Of a DNA stretch of 58,709 bases, positions 39,965 to 48,712 are shown piece after piece. This DNA is from JBAPRR01 sp049281195 (GTDB lineage: Bacteria > Actinomycetota > Acidimicrobiia > Acidimicrobiales > CAVXTF01), in assembly GCA_049281195.1 (NCBI GenBank), contig JBAPRR010000331.1, forward strand, positions 1-58,709. The letters are read 5' to 3'. The stretch's first letter is position 1, and every line of letters begins with the position of its first letter. The notes under the pieces are model-generated. The model saw only the letters and a list, made by a program, of their open reading frames with translations, did not search any database and had not been told where the DNA came from. A program made the translations under genes and the position numbers.

Positions 39965-41182
39965 TCAGCTGTCGGAGGCCCCGGCCACCGACAGCATCAG
40001 CTCCTTGATACGACCTTCGATCGCGCTCCACTGGAAACGCTCTAAGAACACCTGTCGACCCTGATCGATGAGTCTCTGCCTGAGGTCCCCGTCTCTGAGC
40101 AGGGTGCAACAGGCCTTGGCGAACGATTCCGGATCGTCTCCCGCCAGATAATGCTCATTAGGCTCGATGCCGAGGCCCTCTGCTCCGAGCGTCGTCGATA
40201 CCACGGGGACCCCGTGAGCGAACGCCTCGAGGATCTTGATACGCGTTCCGCTTCCGTATCGGATAGGAACCGCCACCACGTCGGCCCGTGCCAGCTCAGG
40301 TGCCATCTGGGGCACCAGTCCCACCAGCGTGGTCCGGGGCGGATCGTTGAGGCGCATTACAGATCCGTCCGGATCGCCGACCAGACGTATCTCGACGGTC
40401 GGGATCTCTCTTCTGATCAGAGGGCTTATCTCGTCGACCAGCCACCGGGCGGCGTCGGTATTCGGCGCATAGCGCATCGACCCCTGCAGCAGGATGGTCG
40501 GAGGATCTCCCACCTCGGGCGTCCCCGCCGGCACGAGCGGCTTGTCGTAACCGTTCGGAACCACGAAAACGTTCGGAGCGCTGAAGCGGGTGGCGTCCAG
40601 GTCACTGCATAATGCGACGCGTTCGACTTCGTTAGCGATCCGCATCTGGAGAGTTGCCCAACGGTTCGCATTCAGGCTCGCCTGTCTCCGGGCAGCAGAC
40701 TTTCGGAGCGCGCTACGCCCCTTGATCTCTTCTTCCATTATCGCCATCCGCGCAATGATCTTCTGGTCTTCGAGATCGTCCAGGTCCACGATCGTCGGCC
40801 CCAACTTCGGGCGTCCCATCAACTCGAACGTGGCCGCCTTGTTGAACCAGCACAGGTCGTAAGGGGGGTCGACCCAATCCGAGAAACGTTTCATCATGGC
40901 TGTCGAATGAGCAGCCACGACTTCGAGGGGCTTGCCGGGCGCGGTGATCCATTTGAGCCTTCTGAGCGCAGAGGCGTTCGGAACAACGGTCTTCGGCGTT
41001 TCGAGACGCCTGAGCACGATGTCTGGCGGCGCTTCGAAGGGCCCGGACCGGATCCCTCCCACCTGGCAGAAGAAGTCGGTGTCGGCGATCAACGAGGCTG
41101 CATTGACCGTGTGCGCCAGGCGGAAATTCGTCCCGTATACCTGCGGCCAGGGAAAGTCATGGCCTACGACGAGAATCTTCAT
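39965..41182 (-). CDS. GT4-type glycosyltransferase
   Basis: 405 residues, GT-B fold. The N-terminal GHDFPWPQVYGTNFRLAH is an acceptor-side Rossmann start. The C-terminal donor domain shows ILLQGSMRYAPNTDAARWLV, VEIRLVGDPDG, and the E-x7-E-like RYGSGTRIKILEAFAHGVPV followed by STTLGAEGL, a pattern of the GT4 group with Glyco_trans_1_4-type ends. It adds a sugar to the growing surface glycan; donor and linkage unknown. First gene of a minus-strand pair with sulfotransferase 1; the sulfatase-fold gene lies 12 nt upstream of it. Confidence 0.85.
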   Translation of the reverse strand: MKILVVGHDFPWPQVYGTNFRLAHTVNAASLIADTDFFCQVGGIRSGPFEAPPDIVLRRLETPKTVVPNASALRRLKWITAPGKPLEVVAAHSTAMMKRFSDWVDPPYDLCWFNKAATFELMGRPKLGPTIVDLDDLEDQKIIARMAIMEEEIKGRSALRKSAARRQASLNANRWATLQMRIANEVERVALCSDLDATRFSAPNVFVVPNGYDKPLVPAGTPEVGDPPTILLQGSMRYAPNTDAARWLVDEISPLIRREIPTVEIRLVGDPDGSVMRLNDPPRTTLVGLVPQMAPELARADVVAVPIRYGSGTRIKILEAFAHGVPVVSTTLGAEGLGIEPNEHYLAGDDPESFAKACCTLLRDGDLRQRLIDQGRQVFLERFQWSAIEGRIKELMLSVAGASDS

Positions 41183-41194
41183 CCGGCCTCGCCT

Positions 41195-42106
41195 CTAACG
41201 CTGTGCGAAACGGCGGAGACGCCTGTCGACGTTGCGGGCGGTGTCGGCGATCGAGTTTGCGACCTTGTCGGTGCTCCCGGCACGTTTGGTCGGACGACGG
41301 GGGTTCACGGGCCGGTTCTGCAGCCTGTGCAAGAGGGGGACTTCGAGGACCTTCTCATGGAAGAAGCCGTGAGTCCACAAACCGTCTTCTCCCCACGCGT
41401 CGCCGTGGTCGGCGCAGACCAGCGTGTTCGCCCCTGCGAATAGGTCGAGCATCCCCGCCATCTCCGTATCCACCCATTCGAGGCACGCGGTCTGGCGGCG
41501 GCGGCATTCGTCGGCGTCATTGTCGTCGGCCAACTCCCGACAGGGGTTGTCGTCGTAGGACCAGTCCGCACCTTCGTGGAAGTAAGGCGTGTGCGTCTCA
41601 CCGACGTTGATGAAGACGAACACCGGCCTTTGGACACCGGCAATCGTGGTGCGGATGAATTCAAGCTGTGCTCGGAGCGAGTACTGGTTGCCCGAGTAGA
41701 AGAATTTGTCGAACGCGAACACGAGCGTGCGCGAAGTGAGCGTCTCAGGATTGAACCATCTCATGGCGCCGACACCGACCGTCAGGTAACCGATCCGACT
41801 GAGCCCATCGATGATGTTCCGACCCTTGAGCGACACGAAGGGCGCGAGACCTGTTCCTCCTCCAGCGAGCCTGAAGATCTGCCCGTAGCGCGGATTCGTA
41901 TAGGGCTCGTGAACCCCGGCTACCCCAGGGGTGTGGCCCATGAACATCGCCGAATGGGAACTGAAAGTGAAAGAGCCCGGCGCCATGGCCCGGTGAAGCT
42001 CGCCGACCCGGTCGAAATTCGGGGTCTTTGCCGTCGCGAACGTGTCATACCGGCACGAATCGAGTGTTACGAACAAGATCGATGTGGGGTGGACCGGCAT
42101 AGGCAC
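41195..42106 (-). CDS. Sulfatase-fold (alkaline-phosphatase superfamily) enzyme
   Basis: 303 residues. Metal-site residues are visible in SILFVTLDSCRYDTF (D16 and R19) and VCADHGDAWGED with a later THGFFHE. The expected nucleophile segment is FTFSSHSAMFMG, where T47 or S49 could serve; the formylglycine motif C-x-P-x-R of true sulfatases is absent. It is therefore more like phosphoglycerol- or phosphoethanolamine-type transferases or an unusual hydrolase than an arylsulfatase. No signal peptide or membrane helix. Its place beside sulfotransferases suggests a role in decorating or editing the glycan. Confidence 0.7.
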   Translation of the reverse strand: MPMPVHPTSILFVTLDSCRYDTFATAKTPNFDRVGELHRAMAPGSFTFSSHSAMFMGHTPGVAGVHEPYTNPRYGQIFRLAGGGTGLAPFVSLKGRNIIDGLSRIGYLTVGVGAMRWFNPETLTSRTLVFAFDKFFYSGNQYSLRAQLEFIRTTIAGVQRPVFVFINVGETHTPYFHEGADWSYDDNPCRELADDNDADECRRRQTACLEWVDTEMAGMLDLFAGANTLVCADHGDAWGEDGLWTHGFFHEKVLEVPLLHRLQNRPVNPRRPTKRAGSTDKVANSIADTARNVDRRLRRFAQR

Positions 42107-42238
42107 CGATTGATATCACAAGGAAACATGACCCCTTGTCAGGTGGTCGATTCCGTTAGTACCCGGCCTAAAAAACTTCGGAGGAGCCGCTGGTAGCTTT
42201 GCCGGGATGGTGCGGGTCGAGCGGGGGTCGTCGACGGC

Positions 42239-43096
42239 TTGAATTCGCTGCTCCGTTTCGATCCATCTTTTTTCCCCAAAACCCGGCGCCAGTGGAGACA
42301 GTTCTCTGTCACGTCGTCCCTCGCCGCGTTGCGCAACCGGAGGGACTTTGCGTCGGTCGAGCGCTTCTGCTTCTTCTTCGGCTACGCCCGATCAGGCCAC
42401 TCCGTGGTGGGCTCCCTCCTCAATGCCCATCCCGAGATGGTCGTCTCCAATGAGCTTCACGCTGTTCGCTTCGTCCAGCACGGTTTCAACAGGAACCAGT
42501 TGTTCGCTCTGATTTTGGCCAGGGACGCGTCGTTTGGGGAGATGGGCCGGAAGTGGACCGGATACGACTATGCGGTGCCGAATCAGCACCAGGGCGAGTT
42601 CAGAACCCTGAGGGTGATCGGGGACAAAAAAGGCGGAGCCACAAGTCGGGAGTTTGCATCCCATCCAGGCTTGCTCGACCGGCTGAGGACCGTCGTGGGT
42701 GTGCCGATCCGCGCCGTCCACGTGACCCGGAATCCGTTCGACAACATCGCCAGGATGTCGATGAGCGGCAAGGGCACAGATCTCGGGTCGATGATCGTCA
42801 GGTACTCAGGCCTTTGCGACTCGGTGAGCCGGACACGCAAACAGCTCTCGGCCGAGGAGCTCATCGACATCCGACATGAGGACTTCTCCAGAGCCCCCGC
42901 CGACTTCCTCGCGGACCTGTGCCGCTTCGTGGGCGTGTCCACCTCAGGTGACTACCTCCGGGACTGCGCCTCCATCGTCCGGGAACCAGAGATCCGGCCG
43001 AAGGACAAGGTCGAATGGTCGGCTGCAGACATCACGGCAGTCAACCGGATCATCGACCGACACCCCTTCATGGCGGGCTATTCCTTCGACTCCTGA
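42239..43096 (+). CDS. Sulfotransferase 2
   Basis: 285 residues. The 5'-phosphosulfate loop reads FFFGYARSGHSVVGSLLNAH (residues about 44-63) and the 3'-phosphate region VHVTRNPFDNIARM; LIDIRHEDFSRAP follows at the usual spacing. The loop has SGHS where many have SGT[ST], but it fits the Sulfotransfer family pattern. TTG 42239 follows a GGGGG site. Divergent from the sulfatase-fold gene and followed after 265 nt by a glycosyltransferase-like gene on the same strand. Confidence 0.78.
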   Translation: MNSLLRFDPSFFPKTRRQWRQFSVTSSLAALRNRRDFASVERFCFFFGYARSGHSVVGSLLNAHPEMVVSNELHAVRFVQHGFNRNQLFALILARDASFGEMGRKWTGYDYAVPNQHQGEFRTLRVIGDKKGGATSREFASHPGLLDRLRTVVGVPIRAVHVTRNPFDNIARMSMSGKGTDLGSMIVRYSGLCDSVSRTRKQLSAEELIDIRHEDFSRAPADFLADLCRFVGVSTSGDYLRDCASIVREPEIRPKDKVEWSAADITAVNRIIDRHPFMAGYSFDS

Positions 43097-43361
43097 GCAC
43101 ACTGGCCGGTCGGGACTCATCTGTGCTCCGTGTAACCTTTCCTCCGGTTCGAGGGGCACAGAGGTGCTGTCGTCGGACCCTATGGTCTTTGGCCAACGGG
43201 TCTTGGGGCGAACGGTCTTGGGTGGGATCGTGCCACACTGGACCGTTCTTGCATATGGGGGTGGTTGGAGTTGAGCGAGCAGCGCCTGACGGAGTTTTTT
43301 GCTGTCGTCGGTCCACTCAGTACCTGGGTTCCGGGCCCTCGTTGAACGGATCCGATCCCCG

Positions 43362-44255
43362 ATGATCAACGTCGTCACCGTCCACTGGCTGTCACCGCAG
43401 TGGATTCCTGCTCAACTCGAGTACCTGGAGCGCAACGCGAGTGCACCATTTCGCGTATTCGCATCGCTCAACGGGATCGAAGACGAGTCCTTGCGCAAGC
43501 GCTTCTACTACGTGCAGGACATCGAGATCGAAGACCACCCGGAAAAGCTGAACATCCTGGCGCAGGTTGTGATCGAGCAATCGAAGCCGGAGGACATCAT
43601 CATCTTCTTGGATGGCGACGCGTTTCCGATCCAGCCGCTTCAGCCTTGGCTCGAGGAAACATTCAAACGTCATCCCCTTGTAGCGGTACAGCGTTACGAG
43701 AACTGCAAGGACACCAGACCGCATCCAAGCTTTTGCGCGACGACGGTCGGATTCTGGAAAGAGCTCGGATGCGATTGGACGCCTCGTGACTGGGTGACGG
43801 AGACAGGCGCTCTGTTCTTGGATGCTGGCGGCAAGCTCTGCGACCAGTTGAGTGAAAACGACGTCGACTGGCTCCCGCTCCGGCGCACCAACACAGTGGA
43901 CCTGCACCAGCTTTGGTACGCGGTCTATGGCCACAAGATCTACCACCACGGTGCGGGCTTCCGTAACCGCGTCAGCAAGGTGGATCAGGTGAAACGGCCT
44001 GCTTTGTACAAGGTGAACCACTCGCAGGGAGCAAGCCTTGGCCAGTTGAGCGTCGCTGCAAAGCGGAACCCTTCCCTCGTTCTCACCATGCGTCCACACC
44101 ACGTGAAGGAGGTGGGGCTGGCGGCGAGACGGACCTTCCTCCGACGATTCACACAGAGGTTCACGAAGAAGGCAGAAGTCGTATCGGATCAGGTCTTTAA
44201 TCGGGTGTCGAGCGATCCCAGCTTCTACAGAGAGTTCGACTCGACTCTCGTTTAG
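43362..44255 (+). CDS. Glycosyltransferase-like protein (GT-A fold)
   Basis: 297 residues from ATG 43362 (frame open to TTG 43299). It begins INVVTVHWLSPQW, then LEYLERNASAPFRVFASLNG, and has the D-x-D metal motif in IIIFLDGDAFPIQP, features of a GT-A transferase of the GT2-like kind. The C-terminal 60 residues are basic. The donor and acceptor are not known. Convergent with the GT4 gene at 44252, overlapping by 4 nt. The 265 nt before it hold only a weak GAGCACA/TGTGCTC dyad (43095-43128). Confidence 0.7.
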   Translation: MINVVTVHWLSPQWIPAQLEYLERNASAPFRVFASLNGIEDESLRKRFYYVQDIEIEDHPEKLNILAQVVIEQSKPEDIIIFLDGDAFPIQPLQPWLEETFKRHPLVAVQRYENCKDTRPHPSFCATTVGFWKELGCDWTPRDWVTETGALFLDAGGKLCDQLSENDVDWLPLRRTNTVDLHQLWYAVYGHKIYHHGAGFRNRVSKVDQVKRPALYKVNHSQGASLGQLSVAAKRNPSLVLTMRPHHVKEVGLAARRTFLRRFTQRFTKKAEVVSDQVFNRVSSDPSFYREFDSTLV

Positions 44256-45328
44256 AAACGCTCGAGCAGAGCCGACCACTGGTCGGCTACGACCCCCATC
44301 TCGAAGTGGGTCAAGCAGTGGAGTCGGGCCTGCTTGCCGAACGCTTCGCGGTGGTCGTACGCGGTTTGCATACCTGCAGCAAACCCCGACACATCGCCCG
44401 GTTGAACAAGAACACCCGTCTTCTGATCCAGGACCACCTCCGGTATTCCACCGACTGCGCTCGCCACCATCGGGAGCCCCGACAGCCCGGTCTCGATGGC
44501 GATCGCAGGCATACCCTCCGTGCCGCTTGCCAAAGCCACTACATCGGCCGCGGCCATGACTTTGGCCACCTCGGCACCGGGTGCGACGAATCTGATCCTC
44601 CTCGGCGCGATGCGCTCGGAAAGTGCCTTCAATTCGGGCAGATCGGGGCCGTCACCCATGCACACGAGCGACCACCCGGGCATGCCGGAGATGGCACGGA
44701 TAAGCGTGGCAGGGGCTTTCTCCGGCGACATGGCTCCGACGTAAATCGCTACGGGCTGGTCCGGTTCGAGACCGAGGTTCGTCCGGGCCTCACCCCTCGC
44801 TGCCGTTGTCACCTCACAGAAACGGTCCGCCAGGCCGGCATTCGGGATGACGACTATGCGTTCAGGCCTTACTCCGAACCGGTCGGAAAGGACCGCCGAC
44901 GACTCCTCCCACAGGGTCACCACCACGGTTGCTCTCCGCAGGAACATCGACACCCTGGCCCGCCGACTCCGGGTGCCGGCCCAAGCGAGCGGGTCGCCGA
45001 TGTTGCGGTACACGAACGGGGTCGAGGTGCCGAACCCGGCGATCGCCAGGGCGAGCAGGGTGCTTGATCCGTGGCCGACCGCCGCACGAGCGCCCGCCGT
45101 CCGCCGCCTCACCGCGAGTAGCCCGCCAGGCGACCAACGGGAGGCTCCGAGTACCGGCACCTCGAGCGGCGAGCCTGAAGATCCCGGGGCCAGTGAGGCG
45201 ATGGTCCCTGGGGTGCCCCGATCGGCTAAGAACCTGACCAGATCCGATGCGAACGTCTCGGCGCCGCGCCTGTCCGTGGACGAGATCAGATGAAATACGG
45301 ACCGTGACACCGCCCGGGTTGTTGTCAT
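44252..45328 (-). CDS. GT4-family glycosyltransferase
   Basis: 358 residues from ATG 45328. It has VFHLISSTDRRGAETFASDL (GT4 N-terminal G-A-E motif), PNAGLADRF, VAIYVGAMSPEKAP, and the E-x7-E in GTEGMPAIAIETGLSGLP followed by MVASAVGGIPEVV. A standard retaining GT-B transferase building the repeat unit. Divergent from sulfotransferase 3 (48 nt between start codons). Confidence 0.88.
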   Translation of the reverse strand: MTTTRAVSRSVFHLISSTDRRGAETFASDLVRFLADRGTPGTIASLAPGSSGSPLEVPVLGASRWSPGGLLAVRRRTAGARAAVGHGSSTLLALAIAGFGTSTPFVYRNIGDPLAWAGTRSRRARVSMFLRRATVVVTLWEESSAVLSDRFGVRPERIVVIPNAGLADRFCEVTTAARGEARTNLGLEPDQPVAIYVGAMSPEKAPATLIRAISGMPGWSLVCMGDGPDLPELKALSERIAPRRIRFVAPGAEVAKVMAAADVVALASGTEGMPAIAIETGLSGLPMVASAVGGIPEVVLDQKTGVLVQPGDVSGFAAGMQTAYDHREAFGKQARLHCLTHFEMGVVADQWSALLERF

Positions 45329-45376
45329 AGGCAAGTATTGTTTCCTTCTTATATCCGAGGGCCCCGAGGAGCGCGA

Positions 45377-46228
45377 GTGAGATCCCGTACAGCAGCAGAG
45401 CTGTTTCTGAAGCTGCCGCTCGGCGTGCGTCTGGCGGTCCTGCACAGGCTAGGGCGATTCGCTCCGTGGGAGGAGCAGTTCGACTTCACCCCGCCCCCCC
45501 TCGCCGCGGGCGAGAATGCAGGCCCGCCGGACTTTGTTGGCATTGGCGTCCAGAAGGCCGGCACAAGTTGGTGGTACTCGCTGATCACCGCGCATCCCGG
45601 CGTGACCGACCACAGTCACATTCACAAGGAGCGACACTTTCTCTCGCGTTTCGGGTCACAGCCGTTCAGTGACGCCGAGATCGAGCGTTATCACGGATGG
45701 TTCCCGCGATCCCCGGGGACGATGGCGGGGGAGTGGACCCCCGATTACATGTGGTTCCCGTGGGTGGCGCCTTTGATGAAGCGTGCCGCACCACAGGCCC
45801 GGATCCTCGTGATGCTGCGGGACCCGGTCGAAAGGTTCAGGTCGGGCCTGGCCCATCAGATCAGGGACGGAAAGAAAAGAACCGGCGCGACGGTCACAGA
45901 GGTCATCGATCGCGGCTTCTACGACCGGCAGCTTTCAGGCTGGGAGCAGTTCTTGACGGCGGGCCAGATCCTCGTGCTCCAGTTCGAGCAGTGTGTGAAA
46001 GAGCCCGAAATCCAACTGGCCCGCACCTACCGGTTCCTCGGTCTCGACGACTCCTTCAAGCCGGCCCACGTTTCATCGCGCGTAAATGAGACCACGACCA
46101 CCTCACCATCGATAGATCCCGAAGTCCGGGCCCGTCTGAAGGAGATCTACGAACCAGATGTCGTTTCTCTTGTCAAACGGGGCGTGGGGTTAGACTTGTC
46201 GCTCTGGCCTCATTTCTCTGGACTGTGA
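45377..46228 (+). CDS. Sulfotransferase 3 (heparan/deacetylase-sulfotransferase-like)
   Basis: 283 residues from GTG 45377, which follows GAGGAG by 6 nt. The 5'-phosphosulfate loop is FVGIGVQKAGTSWWYSLI and the 3'-phosphate site ILVMLRDPVERFRSGLAHQ, both of the Sulfotransfer_1/NDST type seen in glycosaminoglycan sulfotransferases, with KERHFLSRF and GEWTPDYMW between. This makes it the most glycan-like of the three. It is followed 4 nt later by the polytopic membrane protein gene, so the two are coupled. Confidence 0.88.
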   Translation: MRSRTAAELFLKLPLGVRLAVLHRLGRFAPWEEQFDFTPPPLAAGENAGPPDFVGIGVQKAGTSWWYSLITAHPGVTDHSHIHKERHFLSRFGSQPFSDAEIERYHGWFPRSPGTMAGEWTPDYMWFPWVAPLMKRAAPQARILVMLRDPVERFRSGLAHQIRDGKKRTGATVTEVIDRGFYDRQLSGWEQFLTAGQILVLQFEQCVKEPEIQLARTYRFLGLDDSFKPAHVSSRVNETTTTSPSIDPEVRARLKEIYEPDVVSLVKRGVGLDLSLWPHFSGL

Positions 46229-46232
46229 ATCC

Positions 46233-47564
46233 ATGACAGCCGCTATTCAAGGACCAGTCGGTTCAAATCCAGTCGTATGCGTCATCGTCACCATCGTTGT
46301 ATTGGCAATGGGGTATCGCGTCTCGAAATGGGTCGCCAAGGTAGAGGGCGACCCCCGGTTCCTCCAGCTGCTTATGATCAGCCTGGTTCTGCACCTTCTA
46401 TGTGCACCTTTGCAGCTCTGGGTCGTCGACCACATATACAACGGAGTCGCCGACTACACCGCTTACGTCAACCGGGGTGCCGCCCTGGCAACGAACCTGC
46501 GTGGCGGTACGTTCTCGTTTGCAAACACGAATATCAACGGCTTCACGGTCGACAACACCGTCTACATAGCCTCAGGCGTCGTCCAGACGATTGTCGGCGT
46601 CAACAAGCTCGCGTTGTTCATCGTCTTCTCCGGTTTGGCCTTTTTGGGCGAGATTGCATTCCTGCGCGCCTTCTCCGTGACATTTCCCGAAGTGAATCCG
46701 CGCCGATACGCGATACTGCTTTTCTTCCTCCCCTCAATGCTTTTTTGGACCGCGGACGTGAGCAAAGAGACCATCATGACGTTCGCACTCGGTTTCGCCG
46801 CCTACGGAGCGGCCCTCCTACTTGCGCGCCGAAAATACGGTTACCGAATGCTCATACCCTTCGTAGCCATTGGGCTTCTTCTCCGGCCAAACGAGGTCAT
46901 ACTCTTTCTTGGAGGCCTTACGGTCGGGATGTTCTTTCGGAGCGCGGACCAACGTCAGAGATTTCGTGGAGTTCGCCGAATAGCAACCTTGGTGTTCCTC
47001 GGTGCCGCTCTGGCAGTCGGGGCCTATGCAACCGAAAAGCTCTTCCACAACCAGTCTCTTTCATCTGAGCTTTCGACCGTCGGAAAGAACAATTCCGCTG
47101 GATCAGGTGCCGGATATGGAAGCAGTAATGTCCCCTACTCAACGAACCCGTTGTGGTATCCGCGCGACGTCTACACGGTCATGTTCGATCCGCTCCCTTT
47201 CACAGCGCACGGCAAGAGCGAGCTCGTTGCCGGACTCGAGAACACCGTGCTGGTCATCCTCATACTCGGCTCGCTGCGTCAGCTGCGGTGCGTGGTCCGT
47301 GCCTGCAGGGTGCGGCCCTACGTTCTTCTGTGCGTCGTCTATTCAGCGCTCTTCATGTACGCATTCGCGGCCTTGGGGAACCTGGGGCTGATCTACAGGG
47401 AGAGGACGCTTCTTCTCCCGTTCCTGTTGGTTCTCCTGTCGATACCGGTCACCCGTAAAAACCTGCCACCCCGGTTTGTCTGGGAGCGACCTCTCGAAAA
47501 ACGCAGGCGCCGGCGGGCACGTGCCGCCGCACGAGCGACCACAGGTGCCGTCTCTTATCAGTGA
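46233..47564 (+). CDS. Polytopic membrane protein, possible Wzy-type polymerase
   Basis: 443 residues with about 9-10 hydrophobic segments and a large hydrophilic loop around residues 275-315 (STVGKNNSAGSGAGYGSSN). It ends with a very Arg-rich cytoplasmic tail (LEKRRRRRARAAARA). The size, one large external loop and location among glycosyltransferases resemble O-antigen/EPS polymerases (Wzy) or EpsG-like proteins, but no diagnostic motif exists for these. The gene is coupled to sulfotransferase 3 and converges with the next glycosyltransferase gene, overlapping by 7 nt. Confidence 0.6.
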   Translation: MTAAIQGPVGSNPVVCVIVTIVVLAMGYRVSKWVAKVEGDPRFLQLLMISLVLHLLCAPLQLWVVDHIYNGVADYTAYVNRGAALATNLRGGTFSFANTNINGFTVDNTVYIASGVVQTIVGVNKLALFIVFSGLAFLGEIAFLRAFSVTFPEVNPRRYAILLFFLPSMLFWTADVSKETIMTFALGFAAYGAALLLARRKYGYRMLIPFVAIGLLLRPNEVILFLGGLTVGMFFRSADQRQRFRGVRRIATLVFLGAALAVGAYATEKLFHNQSLSSELSTVGKNNSAGSGAGYGSSNVPYSTNPLWYPRDVYTVMFDPLPFTAHGKSELVAGLENTVLVILILGSLRQLRCVVRACRVRPYVLLCVVYSALFMYAFAALGNLGLIYRERTLLLPFLLVLLSIPVTRKNLPPRFVWERPLEKRRRRRARAAARATTGAVSYQ

Positions 47565-48700
47565 ACCGGGAGATCTCCGTAGATCTGCTCGATCCGTCTG
47601 GTGGCGTTGCCGACATCGAACCGCGAGCTCAGTAGCAAGCTGCTATCGGCAAGCTTCCTCCGAAGTTCGTCGTCACCGGCCAACCGCTCCAGTGCTTTAG
47701 CAAGTCCGACGCTGTCGCCGGGTGTGACCAAGAGGGCATCCTTCCCGTCGGTGAAAAGGCGCGGGATCTCGCCCACCGGGGTTGCCACCACCGGAAGACC
47801 CACGCTCGTGGCCTCCATCAATGTCACCGGAAGGCCTTCGAAGTACGACGGGAGGGCGAACACGTCCGCAGCCGTCATGATTCGAAGCACGTCGGTCCGA
47901 AGGCCGAGGAACTTGAATTTGTCACCGAGGCCGAGGGCCCTGCGTCTGGCCTCGAGCTGCTCCTTCAGATACCCGTGGCCGACCGAGACGAAGGTGATCG
48001 GAGCACCGCTGTCAAGCACAATACGAGCAGCGTCGAGAAGAACGTCATAAGCCTTCTGCGCTCGCAGGTTGGCGACTGTGAGAACCATCACGTCGCCCGG
48101 TGGTATGCCGATTTCCGCTCTCACCTCTGCACGAGTTTGGTCTCTGTTCACCCGCAGGGCAGCCGACTGTGACAGGTCGATGCCGTGGATGATCACTTCG
48201 GATCGCTCCTTGATCCGACGGGGGAGGGCATCACGAGATGACTCAGACACGTTGATGAGGGCATCATCTCCGTGGATTGTGGCCCGGTTGAGTGCACGAA
48301 GAGGCAGTGCAACCCTGTTCCACTCGCAGTGTTCTGTGTAGACGACGCGTGGGCGATGGCTGGGTGGAAGTGTTCTTACGACGAGCCTTCCGAGTGACGC
48401 CGGATAGGGCAGGTGGAAATGCACGATGTCGTACTTCTGACTGGTGAGGATCCGCCGCAGCTCACGGAGCCACCTCAGGTCCACATCTCGGGTGGCACCA
48501 AGAGAGTGGACGGGAACGGCAAAGTCCCCGGCGAGACTGTCGTAGCGATCCAGGACGTAGGCAACCTCGTAGGAGAACGACTCGCTGTCGCCATTTGCCA
48601 CGACGTCGACGAGGAGCTTTTCTGCTCCGCCGTGACCGAGGCCCTTGATGATGAGCAGGACGCGAAGACGACGTCTTTGCCCCGCCATGAAACAGATCAT
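47558..48700 (-). CDS. GT4-family glycosyltransferase
   Basis: 380 residues from ATG 48700 (ATG 48688 is alternative). It shows RVLLIIKGLGHGGAEKLLVD (GT4 start), IVHFHLPYPASLG, VYTEHCEWNR, VIIHGIDLSQ, VLTVANLRAQKAYDVLLDA and the E-x7-E in YFEGLPVTLMEATSVGLPVV. A retaining GT-B enzyme of the surface-glycan locus. Its start codon is 12 nt from that of the divergent GT2 gene. Confidence 0.9.
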   Translation of the reverse strand: MICFMAGQRRRLRVLLIIKGLGHGGAEKLLVDVVANGDSESFSYEVAYVLDRYDSLAGDFAVPVHSLGATRDVDLRWLRELRRILTSQKYDIVHFHLPYPASLGRLVVRTLPPSHRPRVVYTEHCEWNRVALPLRALNRATIHGDDALINVSESSRDALPRRIKERSEVIIHGIDLSQSAALRVNRDQTRAEVRAEIGIPPGDVMVLTVANLRAQKAYDVLLDAARIVLDSGAPITFVSVGHGYLKEQLEARRRALGLGDKFKFLGLRTDVLRIMTAADVFALPSYFEGLPVTLMEATSVGLPVVATPVGEIPRLFTDGKDALLVTPGDSVGLAKALERLAGDDELRRKLADSSLLLSSRFDVGNATRRIEQIYGDLPVH

Positions 48701-48712
48701 ACTAGTGAGCCC

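Noticed and set aside
41195..42106. Arylsulfatase annotation
   Set aside because: The C-x-P-x-R formylglycine motif is missing; only the superfamily fold is supported.
42207..42242. 11-codon frame whose stop overlaps the sulfotransferase 2 start
   Set aside because: Its ribosome-site candidate is too far upstream; coincidence is likely in GC-rich DNA.
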